From NCBI RefSeq assembly GCF_016031625.1, contig NZ_JACCHP010000016.1:1-64000 (forward strand): DNA of 64,000 bases, in the 5' to 3' direction. The notes under the pieces are model-generated. The model was not told the DNA's origin, searched no databases, and saw nothing but the letters and a program-made list of their open reading frames with translations. Every line of letters begins with the position of its first letter. The stretch's first letter is position 1. This document shows, in pieces, positions 1 to 8,410 of the stretch. The position numbers and the translations under genes were made by a program. This DNA is from Bradyrhizobium agreste. Its GTDB lineage: Bacteria > Pseudomonadota > Alphaproteobacteria > Rhizobiales > Xanthobacteraceae.

Positions 1-3000
1 CATGTGTTGTTCGCACGCTCGCCTCGACCGCGGTCCCATCAAGATCAAGCCGCAGCGGCAGGGTATTGATGAACAGCCCCATGGCGCGGTCGCCACCCGC
101 ACCCCCATGCATGCGGCCGAACAGCACTGTGCCGAACACCACCTGCTCGCGGCCGCTGCTGCGCGCCACCACCTGACCCCAGGCCAGATGGCACAGGCTC
201 GCCAGGCTCACCCCAAGCCGTCGCGCCTGGCTGCGCAGCCGCGCGTTCAGCTGCTGCGGCAGCATCCGCTGCGCCTCGCTGATCCCGCTGCCGTCGCCGC
301 GCACCTCGCGCAAGCCGAACGGCGTGGTCGGCTCGTCGATGTCGGCCAGCCACCCCCGGAAGAACGCTTCATCCGCCTTGGCATCACCGCCGAGATGCGC
401 CTGCGCCACCAGGTTGCGGAACGGCTGTGGCTCGGTCAGCTCATGCGCCCGCCCCTCCAGCTCGGCCCGGACCTCGGCATGCATCACCTCCAGTGTGGTG
501 TGGTCCCCGATCAGATGATGCTGCAGCTCCAACAGCAGCCAGCGCGCGCTGCCGGGCTCGCGCGCGATCACAAACCGCAACAAGGGCGCTTGGCCAAGAT
601 CGATGCGGTGCTGGCGCGGATCAAACCGATCCTTAAGCTGCGCGGCGCCAGGACCAGCAGACGCGTCCAGCTCGACCTCGCTCACCTCCAGCGGTGCGTG
701 GCGCCACACCACCTGGGCCGGGCGCGACAGGCCCTCCCAGACGAACGAGGTGCGCAGAATGTCGTGCCGATCCACCACCCGCTGGACCGCGGCAAGATAG
801 CGGTCCAACACGCCACGGTCGGCAAACGCCATCTGCGACACCAGCAGGTACGGATCGCCCTTTGTCGCCAACAGATGATGGAACAGGATGCCGTCCTGCA
901 GCGGCGACAAGCCATAAATGTCCTGGATGTTGCCGACCCCGCCGGGTACTGTGGCGAGGATCCGATCGATCTCGCCCTGCGTCAGCTCGATCAGCGGCAG
1001 CATCTCTGGCGTGATCACCGTACTCTGTTCGGTGATCCGGTTGGCCGGGACCGCCACCTCCTGATGACTGCCCAGGCTCACGGCCAGATCGGCCAGCACC
1101 GGCCTGGCGAACAGCGTCTGCACGTCAACCCCCAGCGACTGCCGCCGCAGACGCTCCATCAGTTGCACCGCCACCAGCGAGTGCCCGCCGAGTGCAAAGA
1201 AGTTGTCGTGGCGTCCGACCCGCTCAACACCCAGAAGCTCCGCCCAGATCTCGGCCAGCGCCGTCTCGATCTCGCCTTGCGGCGGCTCATAGGCGCGATG
1301 CGCATACGCCTCATCATCCGGCGCCGGCAGCGCCTTGCGGTCGAGCTTGCCGTTCACCGTCAGCGGCAGCGCCGCCAGCCGGACGAACGCCGATGGCACC
1401 ATGTAGTCCGGCAGGTGCGCACTTAGGTGGGCGCGCAAGGCGCCGGCAAGCTCGCTTCCATCCAGCCCGTTCGAAGCTGCTTCCGGCGCGCACACCACAT
1501 AGCCGACAAGACGCTTCTCGCCGCCGGGGCTCTCGTGCGCCACCACCACCGCCTCGCGCACCAACGCGTGCTCGCAAAGCCGCGCCGCGATCTCCCCCGG
1601 CTCGATCCGGAAGCCGCGGATCTTCACCTGGTCGTCGTTGCGGCCCAAAAACTCCAGATTGCCGTCCGGCAGATAGCGCGCCAGATCGCCGGTCTTGTAC
1701 AGCCGGTCGCCGTCCACAAAGGGACTGGCGATGAACCGCTCCGCGGTCAGCTCGGGCCGGTTCAGGTAGCCCCGCGCCACCCCCGCCCCGCCGACGTAGA
1801 GCTCTCCCACCGCGCCAAACGGAACCGGCGCACCATGACCGTCAAGCAGATAGACCACCGAATTCCGGATTGGTCGTCCCAGTGGCACCCGTTGCTGGCC
1901 ATCGAAGCCAGCAGGCACCGGGTAGCAGAGACTGAAGGTGGTGTTCTCTGTCGGGCCGTAGCCATTTGAGATCCGCAGCGTCGGATGTCGCTTCTGACAT
2001 GCTCTGATGGAAGTGATTGAGACCTCTTCGCCCCCGACCAGCAGTTGCTGCAGCCCACTGGTGCTCCGCCCCTCCCCGACATAGACGTCGAACAACCGCG
2101 CAGTCATCCAAGCGATGGTGATGCCTTGGTCTTGGATGATCCGGGCCAGCGTTGCCGTCGAGAGATAGCGTTCAGGATAGAGCACAACACTGGCGCCGTT
2201 CGCGAAGGCTCCCCAGACTTCGAACGTGGTCGCATCGAATGTCGGCGAGGAAGCGTTGAGAAAAACGTCCTGCGGCGAGATCTCGACGAAATCGTTCCCC
2301 GCCACCAGACGCACCACTCCGCGATGCTCGACCATGACCCCCTTGGGGGTGCCTGTTGATCCCGAGGTGTAGATCACATAAGCGAGATGGCGTGAGGTGA
2401 GGCCAAGCGCGCGTGGGTCCGGATCCGACGCCGGCAGATTTACCCATTCCGGCGTCGCCGCCAGATCCACCACCGTCAGATCGAGTAGCGCATCGTCGCC
2501 CAGCGCCGATCGCCCCGCCGCATCGGCCAGCAGCACTCGCGGCGCCGCATCGTCGAGAATCTGCCGCAGCCGCGCCGGCGGATAGGCCGGGTCCAGCGGC
2601 AGATAGGCGCCCCCCGCTTTGAGGATCGCCAAAAGCCCGACCACCATCGCCACGCTGCGCGCAACGCAGATCGCCACCGGCTGGTCCAGCTTCACCCCGA
2701 GCCCGATCAGATGATGCGCCAGGCGGTTGGCCCGCGCATTGAGCTCGCGATAGCTTAGCCGCTCCTCCTCATGGACCACCGCCACCGCGTCCGGCGCACG
2801 GCGAACCTGTGCCTCGAACAGCTCGTGGATGCACAGGTCCGACGGATAGGCCGATGCCGTCCGGTTCAGCTCCTCCAGCAGATACGCGCGCTCAGCGGAT
2901 GACAAGAGTTCAATCCGCCCCACCGGCTGCCGCGGATCAACCTTCACAGCACCCAACAAATTTTGCAAATGCTCGGTCATACGGTCGATCTGCTTGGGCT

Positions 3001-4717
3001 CCAAGCGACTTGCATCAAAGTGCCATCGAAAGCTCCCATCTCGAGCGCAAACCTCAAATGTTAACGCCTCACCAGGCAGGGCTGCCTCAGAAGTCGGGCT
3101 CGAAGCTAGGTCACCAGTGGCAGACTCCCCACTTACAGTAACCATCACGCCAACCGGCCAGGGGCGGCGCAATCGTAACGCCTCCATACCGAGCAACGTG
3201 GGGCAGCGCGCGATAAGATCCCGCGCGAAGCTATCCTGCTCCTTCAGCTGAGCGAATTCGGCCGCGACCGCCGTGCGCGCCTCTGCAAAATCATTGTCGA
3301 GATCGATGGTAATTGCCATCGGCACAACAGAAGCGACAAGCACCTCGAGCGCTTTCAAGCCCGCTCGCGATCCACTGGGTGCGGGAGTCCATCCCAATTG
3401 AAGCTCTACTTCTCCCGTGATGCGGGCTAGGTAGATCAGCCAAGCCGTTAGCAAGAATTCCGTGCGATCACTGGGAGACAACTCAGCCAAAGCACCTGGA
3501 ATTCGCCACGAACTCGACTGCCATTGAGGTGCAGCCAAAGCTACTGAAGACGACAAAACAGAAAGCTGGGATGTTTTGAACTGCTCAAGCCGCCGTCGCC
3601 AAAAACTCTCACGATGCGCCAAAATTTCATGCGCAACCGTTATGCTCCGCGCCTCGTCATCGCTCAGAATCGGGAGGCGGTCGCCTACATGGGAATCAGA
3701 ACGCCTCGCGAGTGCCTGCGCGTCCAGAGCCTTACCATCCAAGCTGCTAAACCAAACATCAACATCCTCTGTCCCTGTCGCCACACGCCAGTGGCTGGGG
3801 TGGATCTCAACTAGAGACCCCGCAGCAAAGCCCGAGCGCCGAGCCGTCACCTCCAAGCGCCTGACGGCGACAACGTCATCGCCAACGAGAGCCTTGGACA
3901 ACCCCACTGGATTGGCATGATACGGGCCAAAGTCTAAGGCGCGCGTCATCGCTTCCAGATCTTGTGCGGATCGATCCCATCGCAGACAGCCCGCAGCATC
4001 TGGGCGTCGACCTCTCGGGAAAAACCTTCGGTCCGTTAGCGCTTGCGGAGGAGCACTAAGCTCTCCATTTGTTAAGCCAGTTAGAAGCTCGCGGAAGCCA
4101 TCGATAGCAGCCTCATAACATTTGAGGTTCAGCGTCAGCGCCGTATCGCTCGTCGCAGTCAACACTTGGCGTTGGACGACCAGCTCACCAGTATCAACAC
4201 CGTGATCGATACGATGCCACGTGATGCTATGTTCGGTCTCTCGGGCAAGAAGCGCCGAAGACGTCGCATGAGTTCCAGCATATCGCGGTAACGGACCGTC
4301 GTGGTAATTGAAAGCGCCTCTACGCGCTTGCCCAAACACATCTGCTGGCAATATGAACGGATTGGCAACGGAAAATATCCACTCGACTGGCTCGGCGTTG
4401 AGCAGCGCAGATAGCTCTTCAATGCTCGTCACACACAAGATATCGGCGAGAGCGGCCCAATCGCGGAATATGGCGTCGGCACACAGCGCCGCCCGGATCA
4501 CGTGGCCCATCTCCATCACTAGCTGAGCACATCTAATAGCTAGCGTACCACCACCAACAAAGATGCAAGAGCCAACCGGCGAGGCCGCAGGTTGTTGCAC
4601 ATCCCAATCGCCCAATTCGGAATTCGACGAGGGCAAGATTCTCACCTCGTAATTTTCGTGCTCCGCATCCACGACAAAGCCCCCGCGTGTGCCACGAGTG
4701 CGGCAATCCACTTCCAT
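1..4717 (-). CDS. Non-ribosomal peptide synthetase, formylation-initiating (F-C*-A-T-C...), 3' end outside window
   Basis: An uninterrupted reading frame of about 1572 codons runs leftwards off the window. Residues ~50-230 are a formyltransferase domain with the Asn-x-His motif in FNYHDGPLPRYAG (N137, H139) and the Asp in DHGVDTGEL (D175), the methionyl-tRNA formyltransferase catalytic set. Residues ~280-575 contain VRRLEV (formyltransferase C-terminal type) and then a condensation-like segment with no HHxxxDG. Residues ~590-1110 are an adenylation domain (YTSGSTGTPKG, GYGPTE, YKTGDLARY, NGKLDRKALP). My hand alignment to GrsA gives the specificity code D-A-F-W-L-G-G-T-F-K, a valine-type code. 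A carrier domain follows (FFALGGHSL, Ser1180), then a condensation domain (LSPLQDG) whose core motif is HHLIGDH. Known: such F domains N-formylate the starter amino acid, as in linear gramicidin synthetase. Inference: the product starts with formyl-Val. The ATG at 4715-4717 is the first in frame but lacks a clear ribosome site, so the start is uncertain. Confidence 0.9.
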   Translation of the reverse strand, partial: MEVDCRTRGTRGGFVVDAEHENYEVRILPSSNSELGDWDVQQPAASPVGSCIFVGGGTLAIRCAQLVMEMGHVIRAALCADAIFRDWAALADILCVTSIEELSALLNAEPVEWIFSVANPFILPADVFGQARRGAFNYHDGPLPRYAGTHATSSALLARETEHSITWHRIDHGVDTGELVVQRQVLTATSDTALTLNLKCYEAAIDGFRELLTGLTNGELSAPPQALTDRRFFPRGRRPDAAGCLRWDRSAQDLEAMTRALDFGPYHANPVGLSKALVGDDVVAVRRLEVTARRSGFAAGSLVEIHPSHWRVATGTEDVDVWFSSLDGKALDAQALARRSDSHVGDRLPILSDDEARSITVAHEILAHRESFWRRRLEQFKTSQLSVLSSSVALAAPQWQSSSWRIPGALAELSPSDRTEFLLTAWLIYLARITGEVELQLGWTPAPSGSRAGLKALEVLVASVVPMAITIDLDNDFAEARTAVAAEFAQLKEQDSFARDLIARCPTLLGMEALRLRRPWPVGVMVTVSGESATGDLASSPTSEAALPGEALTFEVCARDGSFRWHFDASRLEPKQIDRMTEHLQNLLGAVKVDPRQPVGRIELLSSAERAYLLEELNRTASAYPSDLCIHELFEAQVRRAPDAVAVVHEEERLSYRELNARANRLAHHLIGLGVKLDQPVAICVARSVAMVVGLLAILKAGGAYLPLDPAYPPARLRQILDDAAPRVLLADAAGRSALGDDALLDLTVVDLAATPEWVNLPASDPDPRALGLTSRHLAYVIYTSGSTGTPKGVMVEHRGVVRLVAGNDFVEISPQDVFLNASSPTFDATTFEVWGAFANGASVVLYPERYLSTATLARIIQDQGITIAWMTARLFDVYVGEGRSTSGLQQLLVGGEEVSITSIRACQKRHPTLRISNGYGPTENTTFSLCYPVPAGFDGQQRVPLGRPIRNSVVYLLDGHGAPVPFGAVGELYVGGAGVARGYLNRPELTAERFIASPFVDGDRLYKTGDLARYLPDGNLEFLGRNDDQVKIRGFRIEPGEIAARLCEHALVREAVVVAHESPGGEKRLVGYVVCAPEAASNGLDGSELAGALRAHLSAHLPDYMVPSAFVRLAALPLTVNGKLDRKALPAPDDEAYAHRAYEPPQGEIETALAEIWAELLGVERVGRHDNFFALGGHSLVAVQLMERLRRQSLGVDVQTLFARPVLADLAVSLGSHQEVAVPANRITEQSTVITPEMLPLIELTQGEIDRILATVPGGVGNIQDIYGLSPLQDGILFHHLLATKGDPYLLVSQMAFADRGVLDRYLAAVQRVVDRHDILRTSFVWEGLSRPAQVVWRHAPLEVSEVELDASAGPGAAQLKDRFDPRQHRIDLGQAPLLRFVIAREPGSARWLLLELQHHLIGDHTTLEVMHAEVRAELEGRAHELTEPQPFRNLVAQAHLGGDAKADEAFFRGWLADIDEPTTPFGLREVRGDGSGISEAQRMLPQQLNARLRSQARRLGVSLASLCHLAWGQVVARSSGREQVVFGTVLFGRMHGGAGGDRAMGLFINTLPLRLDLDGTAVEASVRTTH

Positions 4718-4830
4718 AGTCCAGCGCTTAAGAACCCAAGCCGAGATAGTCCGCACAGGAGCTCGGAGAATCTGCGACAATCAGCGATTGGCCAACCGTC
4801 GTAACGGATCACCCCGCATTTCAAGCAATC

Positions 4831-4990
4831 GACGTGCCAATGACGTTCTGCGAGCGTTTCCTGAAGAAACAACGCGCGCCTCGCTCGGAATGCTGCCGTC
4901 GGACTTGGGACATCGACGTCCTGAACCAGACCAGCTCAGCACAACAATACAGACGTCAATGGCGACGATCAGCGCATGGGCGTCCGCAAA
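4831..4990. repeat. Diverged repeat, copy 1
   Basis: This stretch, starting GACGTGCCAATGACGTTCTG, aligns by eye with 5068-5228 and more weakly with 19745-19895. Shared blocks are GCCAATG..TTCTGCGAGC, TGAAGAAA and GACGTC.TGAAC. All six frames are broken or unrecognisable in at least one copy, so it may be a decayed gene fragment or a non-coding repeat. It lies between the divergent NRPS and dioxygenase genes. On the minus strand the three copies read FLQETLAERHWHVDCLK, FLQNELAEDHWRVRYLT and FFINTLNGHWHAGCLK, which hints at the end of a former protein. Confidence 0.5.
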
Positions 4991-5067
4991 GGTCATCGAA
5001 AGCTCTGCAACAGCCGCCGTCATCACCGCACGTACAGCAGAATCTCCTTGGTACTTACGTTAAGTAA

Positions 5068-5228
5068 CGGACGCGCCAATGATCTTCTGCGAGCTCATTC
5101 TGAAGAAAACAATTCGCTTCTCGCCGGGTCGGCAGAATTTTGCCGTCATGCCGTCGCGCTTGGGACATTAACGTCTTTGAACCGAACAGAGCTCAACACA
5201 ACAGCACGCGCCGTCAACAGCGACGACC
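5068..5228. repeat. Diverged repeat, copy 2
   Basis: Second tandem copy of the element at 4831-4990, starting GACGCGCCAATGATCTTCTG, with a short insertion (about a dozen bases) relative to copy 1 near the middle. The rest of the NRPS-dioxygenase interval, up to 5489, shows no other gene I can recognise. The promoters of both divergent genes must lie in this interval. Confidence 0.5.
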
Positions 5229-5489
5229 ACTCAAAAGATCGATTGCCCGCAATCGCCTTCGAGCCAGAATGCTCGCCGCTGCTTTCTCCAGGTGGTCTGC
5301 TCGTCGAGTGAGAGAGTGTCGTGCGACAGGGATTCCGCTCGATGTTGCAAAGTTCGCCACGGATCGCGTTTTCGCAGACTGGCCGGTGCTCGGCACTAAG
5401 TAGCGCTTTCGCTTAATGCCCGCCGACTTCCGCTGGCACGGCCCTTGCTCGTGAGGCGACGAAAGCGACGAAGAACGGGTCCGCGGCGA

Positions 5490-6440
5490 ATGTCGCAACC
5501 ACAATTGACTCCTGATCTCTCACATCGGCGCATGCTGTTGACTTTTGGGTGCAGCGGCTTGGATGTGACTTCCGTGATTGAGGCACTCAGTCGAGACTGT
5601 GTCATTTTGATTCGTAACGTCTCACCGAGCGAGGCGGACGGCCTCGTATATCAAATTGCCGGTGAACTAGGATTGCAAAAAAAGCTAGAGCTGGAGGCCG
5701 GCTTTTCCGATTTTCTTGGTCACCGACGACGGATCAACAAATACTTCATGAGCGTTAATTCCCGGGATGATTATCAGTTTGTCACCCCGCATTCCGAAGG
5801 AGATAGGATATCTAATATGCAGTTGTCGTGCTTTTATTGTTTCGAGAATAGTAAAGACGGAGGAGAAACAATCTTATTGAACATCGACGACACAAGTGAA
5901 GCATGGGCACTTTTACGGGAAAAAACGACAAAAATACTACCCGGATCAACACCATTGTCTCGGGGCATGATCACTCGTGCGAAAGCACTTTATCGTCTGA
6001 GCTCGCCGGATGACTATTTGGTACCAGATGACCAAATAGTTGCCGAGGTGAAATCCGAGATCCCGGGCCTTTTGCTGGCGATTGTTATGGCAAGGCCGAA
6101 AAGAAGCTTTTCCGTTCTCCTAGGCCGCGATGTGAATGTTCTTTGGGATAACATTGGTAGTGTTGACCAAAGCTGTCTTCACTTTTTTGTTCGGATGTTG
6201 CAGGAGCGCGAACTTCTCAAGGCCCCACCGGACGGTTTTGAGTTGCACCAACTGGACCCCGTTAATGCAGGACGGAGCTGGTGTTCAGGCGCTGATTACG
6301 AGAAACTTTTTTGTGACGAGATTATTCTCAAGTTGAAACCAGGGGACCTTGTTATTCTGAACAACCTAACTTGGGCCCATGCGGTGAACAATTGGACATC
6401 GGGACCGGGCACACGAAGGATAGCCGTAGCATTGGCCTAG
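5490..6440 (+). CDS. Clavaminate synthase/SyrP-like Fe(II)/2-oxoglutarate-dependent dioxygenase
   Basis: The 316-residue protein has the facial triad of the TauD/clavaminate-synthase superfamily: His101-x-Glu103 in TPHSEGD and the distal His297 in LTWAHAVNNW, followed by Arg309/Arg310 (RRIAVALA) in the place that binds the 2-oxoglutarate carboxylate. HxE rather than HxD points to the clavaminate synthase/SyrP side of the family, which often hydroxylates amino acids during non-ribosomal peptide synthesis. The frame is open from 5445, but the ATG at 5490 gives a family-like N-terminus. The gene is visibly richer in A+T than its neighbours, which suggests separate acquisition. It is transcribed away from the NRPS at 1-4717, which fits a tailoring role, but the substrate is inference. 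Confidence 0.75.
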   Translation: MSQPQLTPDLSHRRMLLTFGCSGLDVTSVIEALSRDCVILIRNVSPSEADGLVYQIAGELGLQKKLELEAGFSDFLGHRRRINKYFMSVNSRDDYQFVTPHSEGDRISNMQLSCFYCFENSKDGGETILLNIDDTSEAWALLREKTTKILPGSTPLSRGMITRAKALYRLSSPDDYLVPDDQIVAEVKSEIPGLLLAIVMARPKRSFSVLLGRDVNVLWDNIGSVDQSCLHFFVRMLQERELLKAPPDGFELHQLDPVNAGRSWCSGADYEKLFCDEIILKLKPGDLVILNNLTWAHAVNNWTSGPGTRRIAVALA

Positions 6441-6473
6441 CCTAGTACCCACTTTTCCTGAAAATTGAGTCGC

Positions 6474-6540
6474 GCTTCAAGGGTGCATGAGCAGCATCCC
6501 TGAAGCGACAGCGACGCGCCGAGCCCGAAGGCTCGGCGCG
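6474..6540. terminator. Two strong stem-loops after the dioxygenase gene
   Basis: Bases 6515-6540 form an 11-bp perfect G+C-rich stem around the loop CGAA. A second, slightly imperfect hairpin lies at about 6474-6507 (arms GCTTCAAGGGTGC and GCATCCCTGAAGC). No T-run follows, so Rho-independent termination is uncertain. The hairpins could instead belong to the IS630 relic that begins here. Confidence 0.4.
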
Positions 6541-6544
6541 CTCG

Positions 6545-7076
6545 AAGCAGGCGGAACACCGGATGCGCCAGCGGGCGCGGATCGTGGTGATGGCAGCGGA
6601 CGGTGTGGCCACGCGCGCGATTGGCCGTGCGGTCGGCTGCACGACCGGCACGGCCTCGAATTGGCGAGTGCGCTACGCCTAGCGGCGGCTAGGCGGCCTC
6701 GACGAGACCGGCGATCGGGGCGCCGAGCCAAAGTACACCGCAGCGCCCGATAAGCGCATTCTGAGGCTGTTGGATCAATCGCCGCCAACAGGCTATGCCC
6801 GCTGGTCTGGACCACTGCTGGCCGCGGCGCTCGGCGATGTCGATGTGCAGCATGTCTGGCGCTTCCTGCGCGCCCCATCTTGTCGGACGAAATTCGCGGT
6901 GCGAGAGCAACGATCCGGAATTCGCTGCAAAGGCTGCTGACGTGGTTGGGCTGTACATGGCGCCGCCTGTCATCTGTCTCGATGAAAAGCTCTCGATCCC
7001 GGCACTGGAGCGTGCGCAGGGCTATCTGAAGTTCTCCAACGGCCGGGCTGACCCGCTGACCGGCCATAGCCGCGAC
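6545..7076 (+). pseudogene. IS630-type transposase, left half (decayed)
   Basis: Translation in successive frames gives an N-terminal helix-turn-helix region (RIVVMAADGVATRAIGRAVG, then GTASNWRVRYA followed by a stop). A central part follows (LLDQSPPTGYARWSGPLLAA, VQHVWRFLR), then the start of the DDE domain (VGLYMAPPVICLDEKLSIPALERAQGYL). There is at least one internal stop and one frameshift. The match ends at GHSRD exactly where a TA marks the left end of the next IS element. The continuation expected for this family (RNGTSTLFAA) is found at about 11815. Confidence 0.75.
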
Positions 7077-7697
7077 TAGAGCGGTAGCCGATCAGGTTGC
7101 AAATAGCCGGCGGCAGCAAAATAGTTTGAGGATTCCGTTGGTGTATAGGTGCGATGATGCGTCCGATAGCGTCCCAGAGGCCGCCGACAGTGCGTTCGGC
7201 GGCCCTTCGCAAATTTGCTTTGAGCTTGGCGAAGGCGTTCTCGATCGGGTTGAGGTCGGGGCTATAGGGCGGAAGGTAGAGGAGCGTCGCGCCGGCAGCC
7301 TCGATCATCTCACGTATGCGCGGCCCTTTGTGGCTGGAGAGGTTGTCCATGATAACGATGGCGTCGGCTGGAAGCTCTGGGACGAGCACCTTTCCGACAT
7401 AGGTCTCGAAGGCATCGCGGTTGATGGGACCATCAAGCACCCACTTCGCGATGATGCCGCGCATGGTGAGAGCGGCCACGCAGGTTGTCGTTTTCCAATG
7501 GCCGTGAGGAACGCTGGCCCGCAGGCGTTCGCCGCGCTGGCAGCGACCATGCGTTCGCGCCATGTTGGTCGATGCCCAGGTCTCGTCAATGAAGACGAGC
7601 CGATCCCGGTCGAGCTTGCCCTGGCCTTCACGCCAAGCCTCGCGTCGGGTCAAGACGTCCGGGCGATCTTGCTCTGTGGCATGGGCGGTCTTTTTTT
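7077..7697 (-). CDS. IS630 transposase orfB (DDE part), 3' end frameshifted
   Basis: Downstream of the A7 run the frame reads VLTRREAWREGQ, then carries the DDE catalytic set: VFIDETWAS, IVIMDNLSSHKG and PDLNPIENAFAKLK. Near 7150 the expected family C-terminus (PTESSNYFAAAGY...) is found in another frame and ends at the TAG overlapping the inverted repeat. In the frame that carries the DDE residues translation runs out of the element to a stop near 6970. The copy therefore has one late frameshift and may be inactive. Confidence 0.65.
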
Positions 7698-8036
7698 ACG
7701 CGTGATCTTGTGGCGCTCGAAGAAGCGGCGGATCGTGCCATAGCCGAACGACAGGCCTTTTTTGCTCAAGCCATCACGCAATTCCTCGATGGTGATATCG
7801 GGCGTTGCCTTCAGCAAAGCCATGATCGTCGCCCGATGGGCATCAATCCGATGCGATTTGCGATCTCCGCCCTGAGCTCTCGGCTGCGCATCGCCTTGTT
7901 CCCGCTCGCGCGTTCGCCAGCGGCTCACGCTCGCTGCACTTACCCCAAATCGCTCGGCAGCCTGCCGGCCCGAAACGCCGCTCGCAATACAGGCAAGCAC
8001 ACGTTCGCGAAGATCCATCGACAGCGGTTTGGCCAT
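7650..8036 (-). CDS. IS630 transposase orfA (helix-turn-helix part)
   Basis: The frame starts at ATG 8036 with MAKPLSMDLRERVLACIASG, the usual start of IS630 helix-turn-helix proteins. It continues through SGRQAAERFGVSAASVSRW and ends shortly after the lysine-rich KITRKKRPP. The catalytic DDE half lies in another frame (orfB). The junction has an A7 run (7691-7697, T on the plus strand), a slippery site that in many IS630 members allows a programmed shift to make the full transposase. Confidence 0.75.
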   Translation of the reverse strand: MAKPLSMDLRERVLACIASGVSGRQAAERFGVSAASVSRWRTREREQGDAQPRAQGGDRKSHRIDAHRATIMALLKATPDITIEELRDGLSKKGLSFGYGTIRRFFERHKITRKKRPPMPQSKIARTS

Positions 8037-8129
8037 GCCCGCCGGCCTCCAGCCCCGGCGAACAGCTTGAATCACCAAAACGCTGATTTGTGAATCCCCG
8101 ACGATTCAATCGGATCGGCCAACGCTCTA

Positions 8130-8410
8130 GGGCGCTGGCGGAGTTCATGTCTAGGACCGTCCGGGCGTTCCCTATTCGCTGGCACGTCAGACCCCAATAC
8201 AGTGCGACTTGCTCGGAGCCAGAAGCATCCACAGAAGACAGACGCCTCCACGCCCGGCGAGATCATCCCGGAATGGTGGCGAAATCATCTCGCAGGCCGC
8301 AGCGCGTCGGTACACGCGCGGGAGATCGTCGGAATTCGCAGTTTCGCTGCCATGGGATGTTGGGGGCATCGAAACGAAGAACTCGGGGACTCCCAGCGCA
8401 AGCGCGTTCT
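8130..8410. other. No gene recognised
   Basis: The interval between the IS630 right end and the stop codon of the candidate effector shows no recognisable frame or repeat. Confidence 0.5.

Larger units (their letters stand above)
7077..8129 (-). mobile_element. IS630-family insertion sequence, about 1.05 kb
   Basis: The two ends are imperfect inverted repeats: the left end reads CTAGAGCGGTAGCCGATC and the right end, read inwards, CTAGAGCGTTGGCCGATC. Both are bounded by TA (7077-7078 and 8128-8129), the target duplicated by IS630/Tc1-type elements. Inside are two overlapping frames on the minus strand (orfA 7650-8036, orfB downstream). The element sits at the split point of an older IS630-type transposase gene. 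Confidence 0.8.

Noticed and set aside
2..1426. A 474-codon open frame on the plus strand
   Set aside because: It is antisense to the NRPS frame, which shows clear A-T-C domain motifs on the minus strand. The plus-strand translation has the low-complexity Arg/His/Gln composition typical of high-GC shadows.
4642..4872. Zinc-finger-like HWHVDCLKC motif on the minus strand
   Set aside because: It overlaps the NRPS start in another frame, has only one Cys pair, and the parallel copies at 5.1 and 19.8 kb do not keep both Cys residues.
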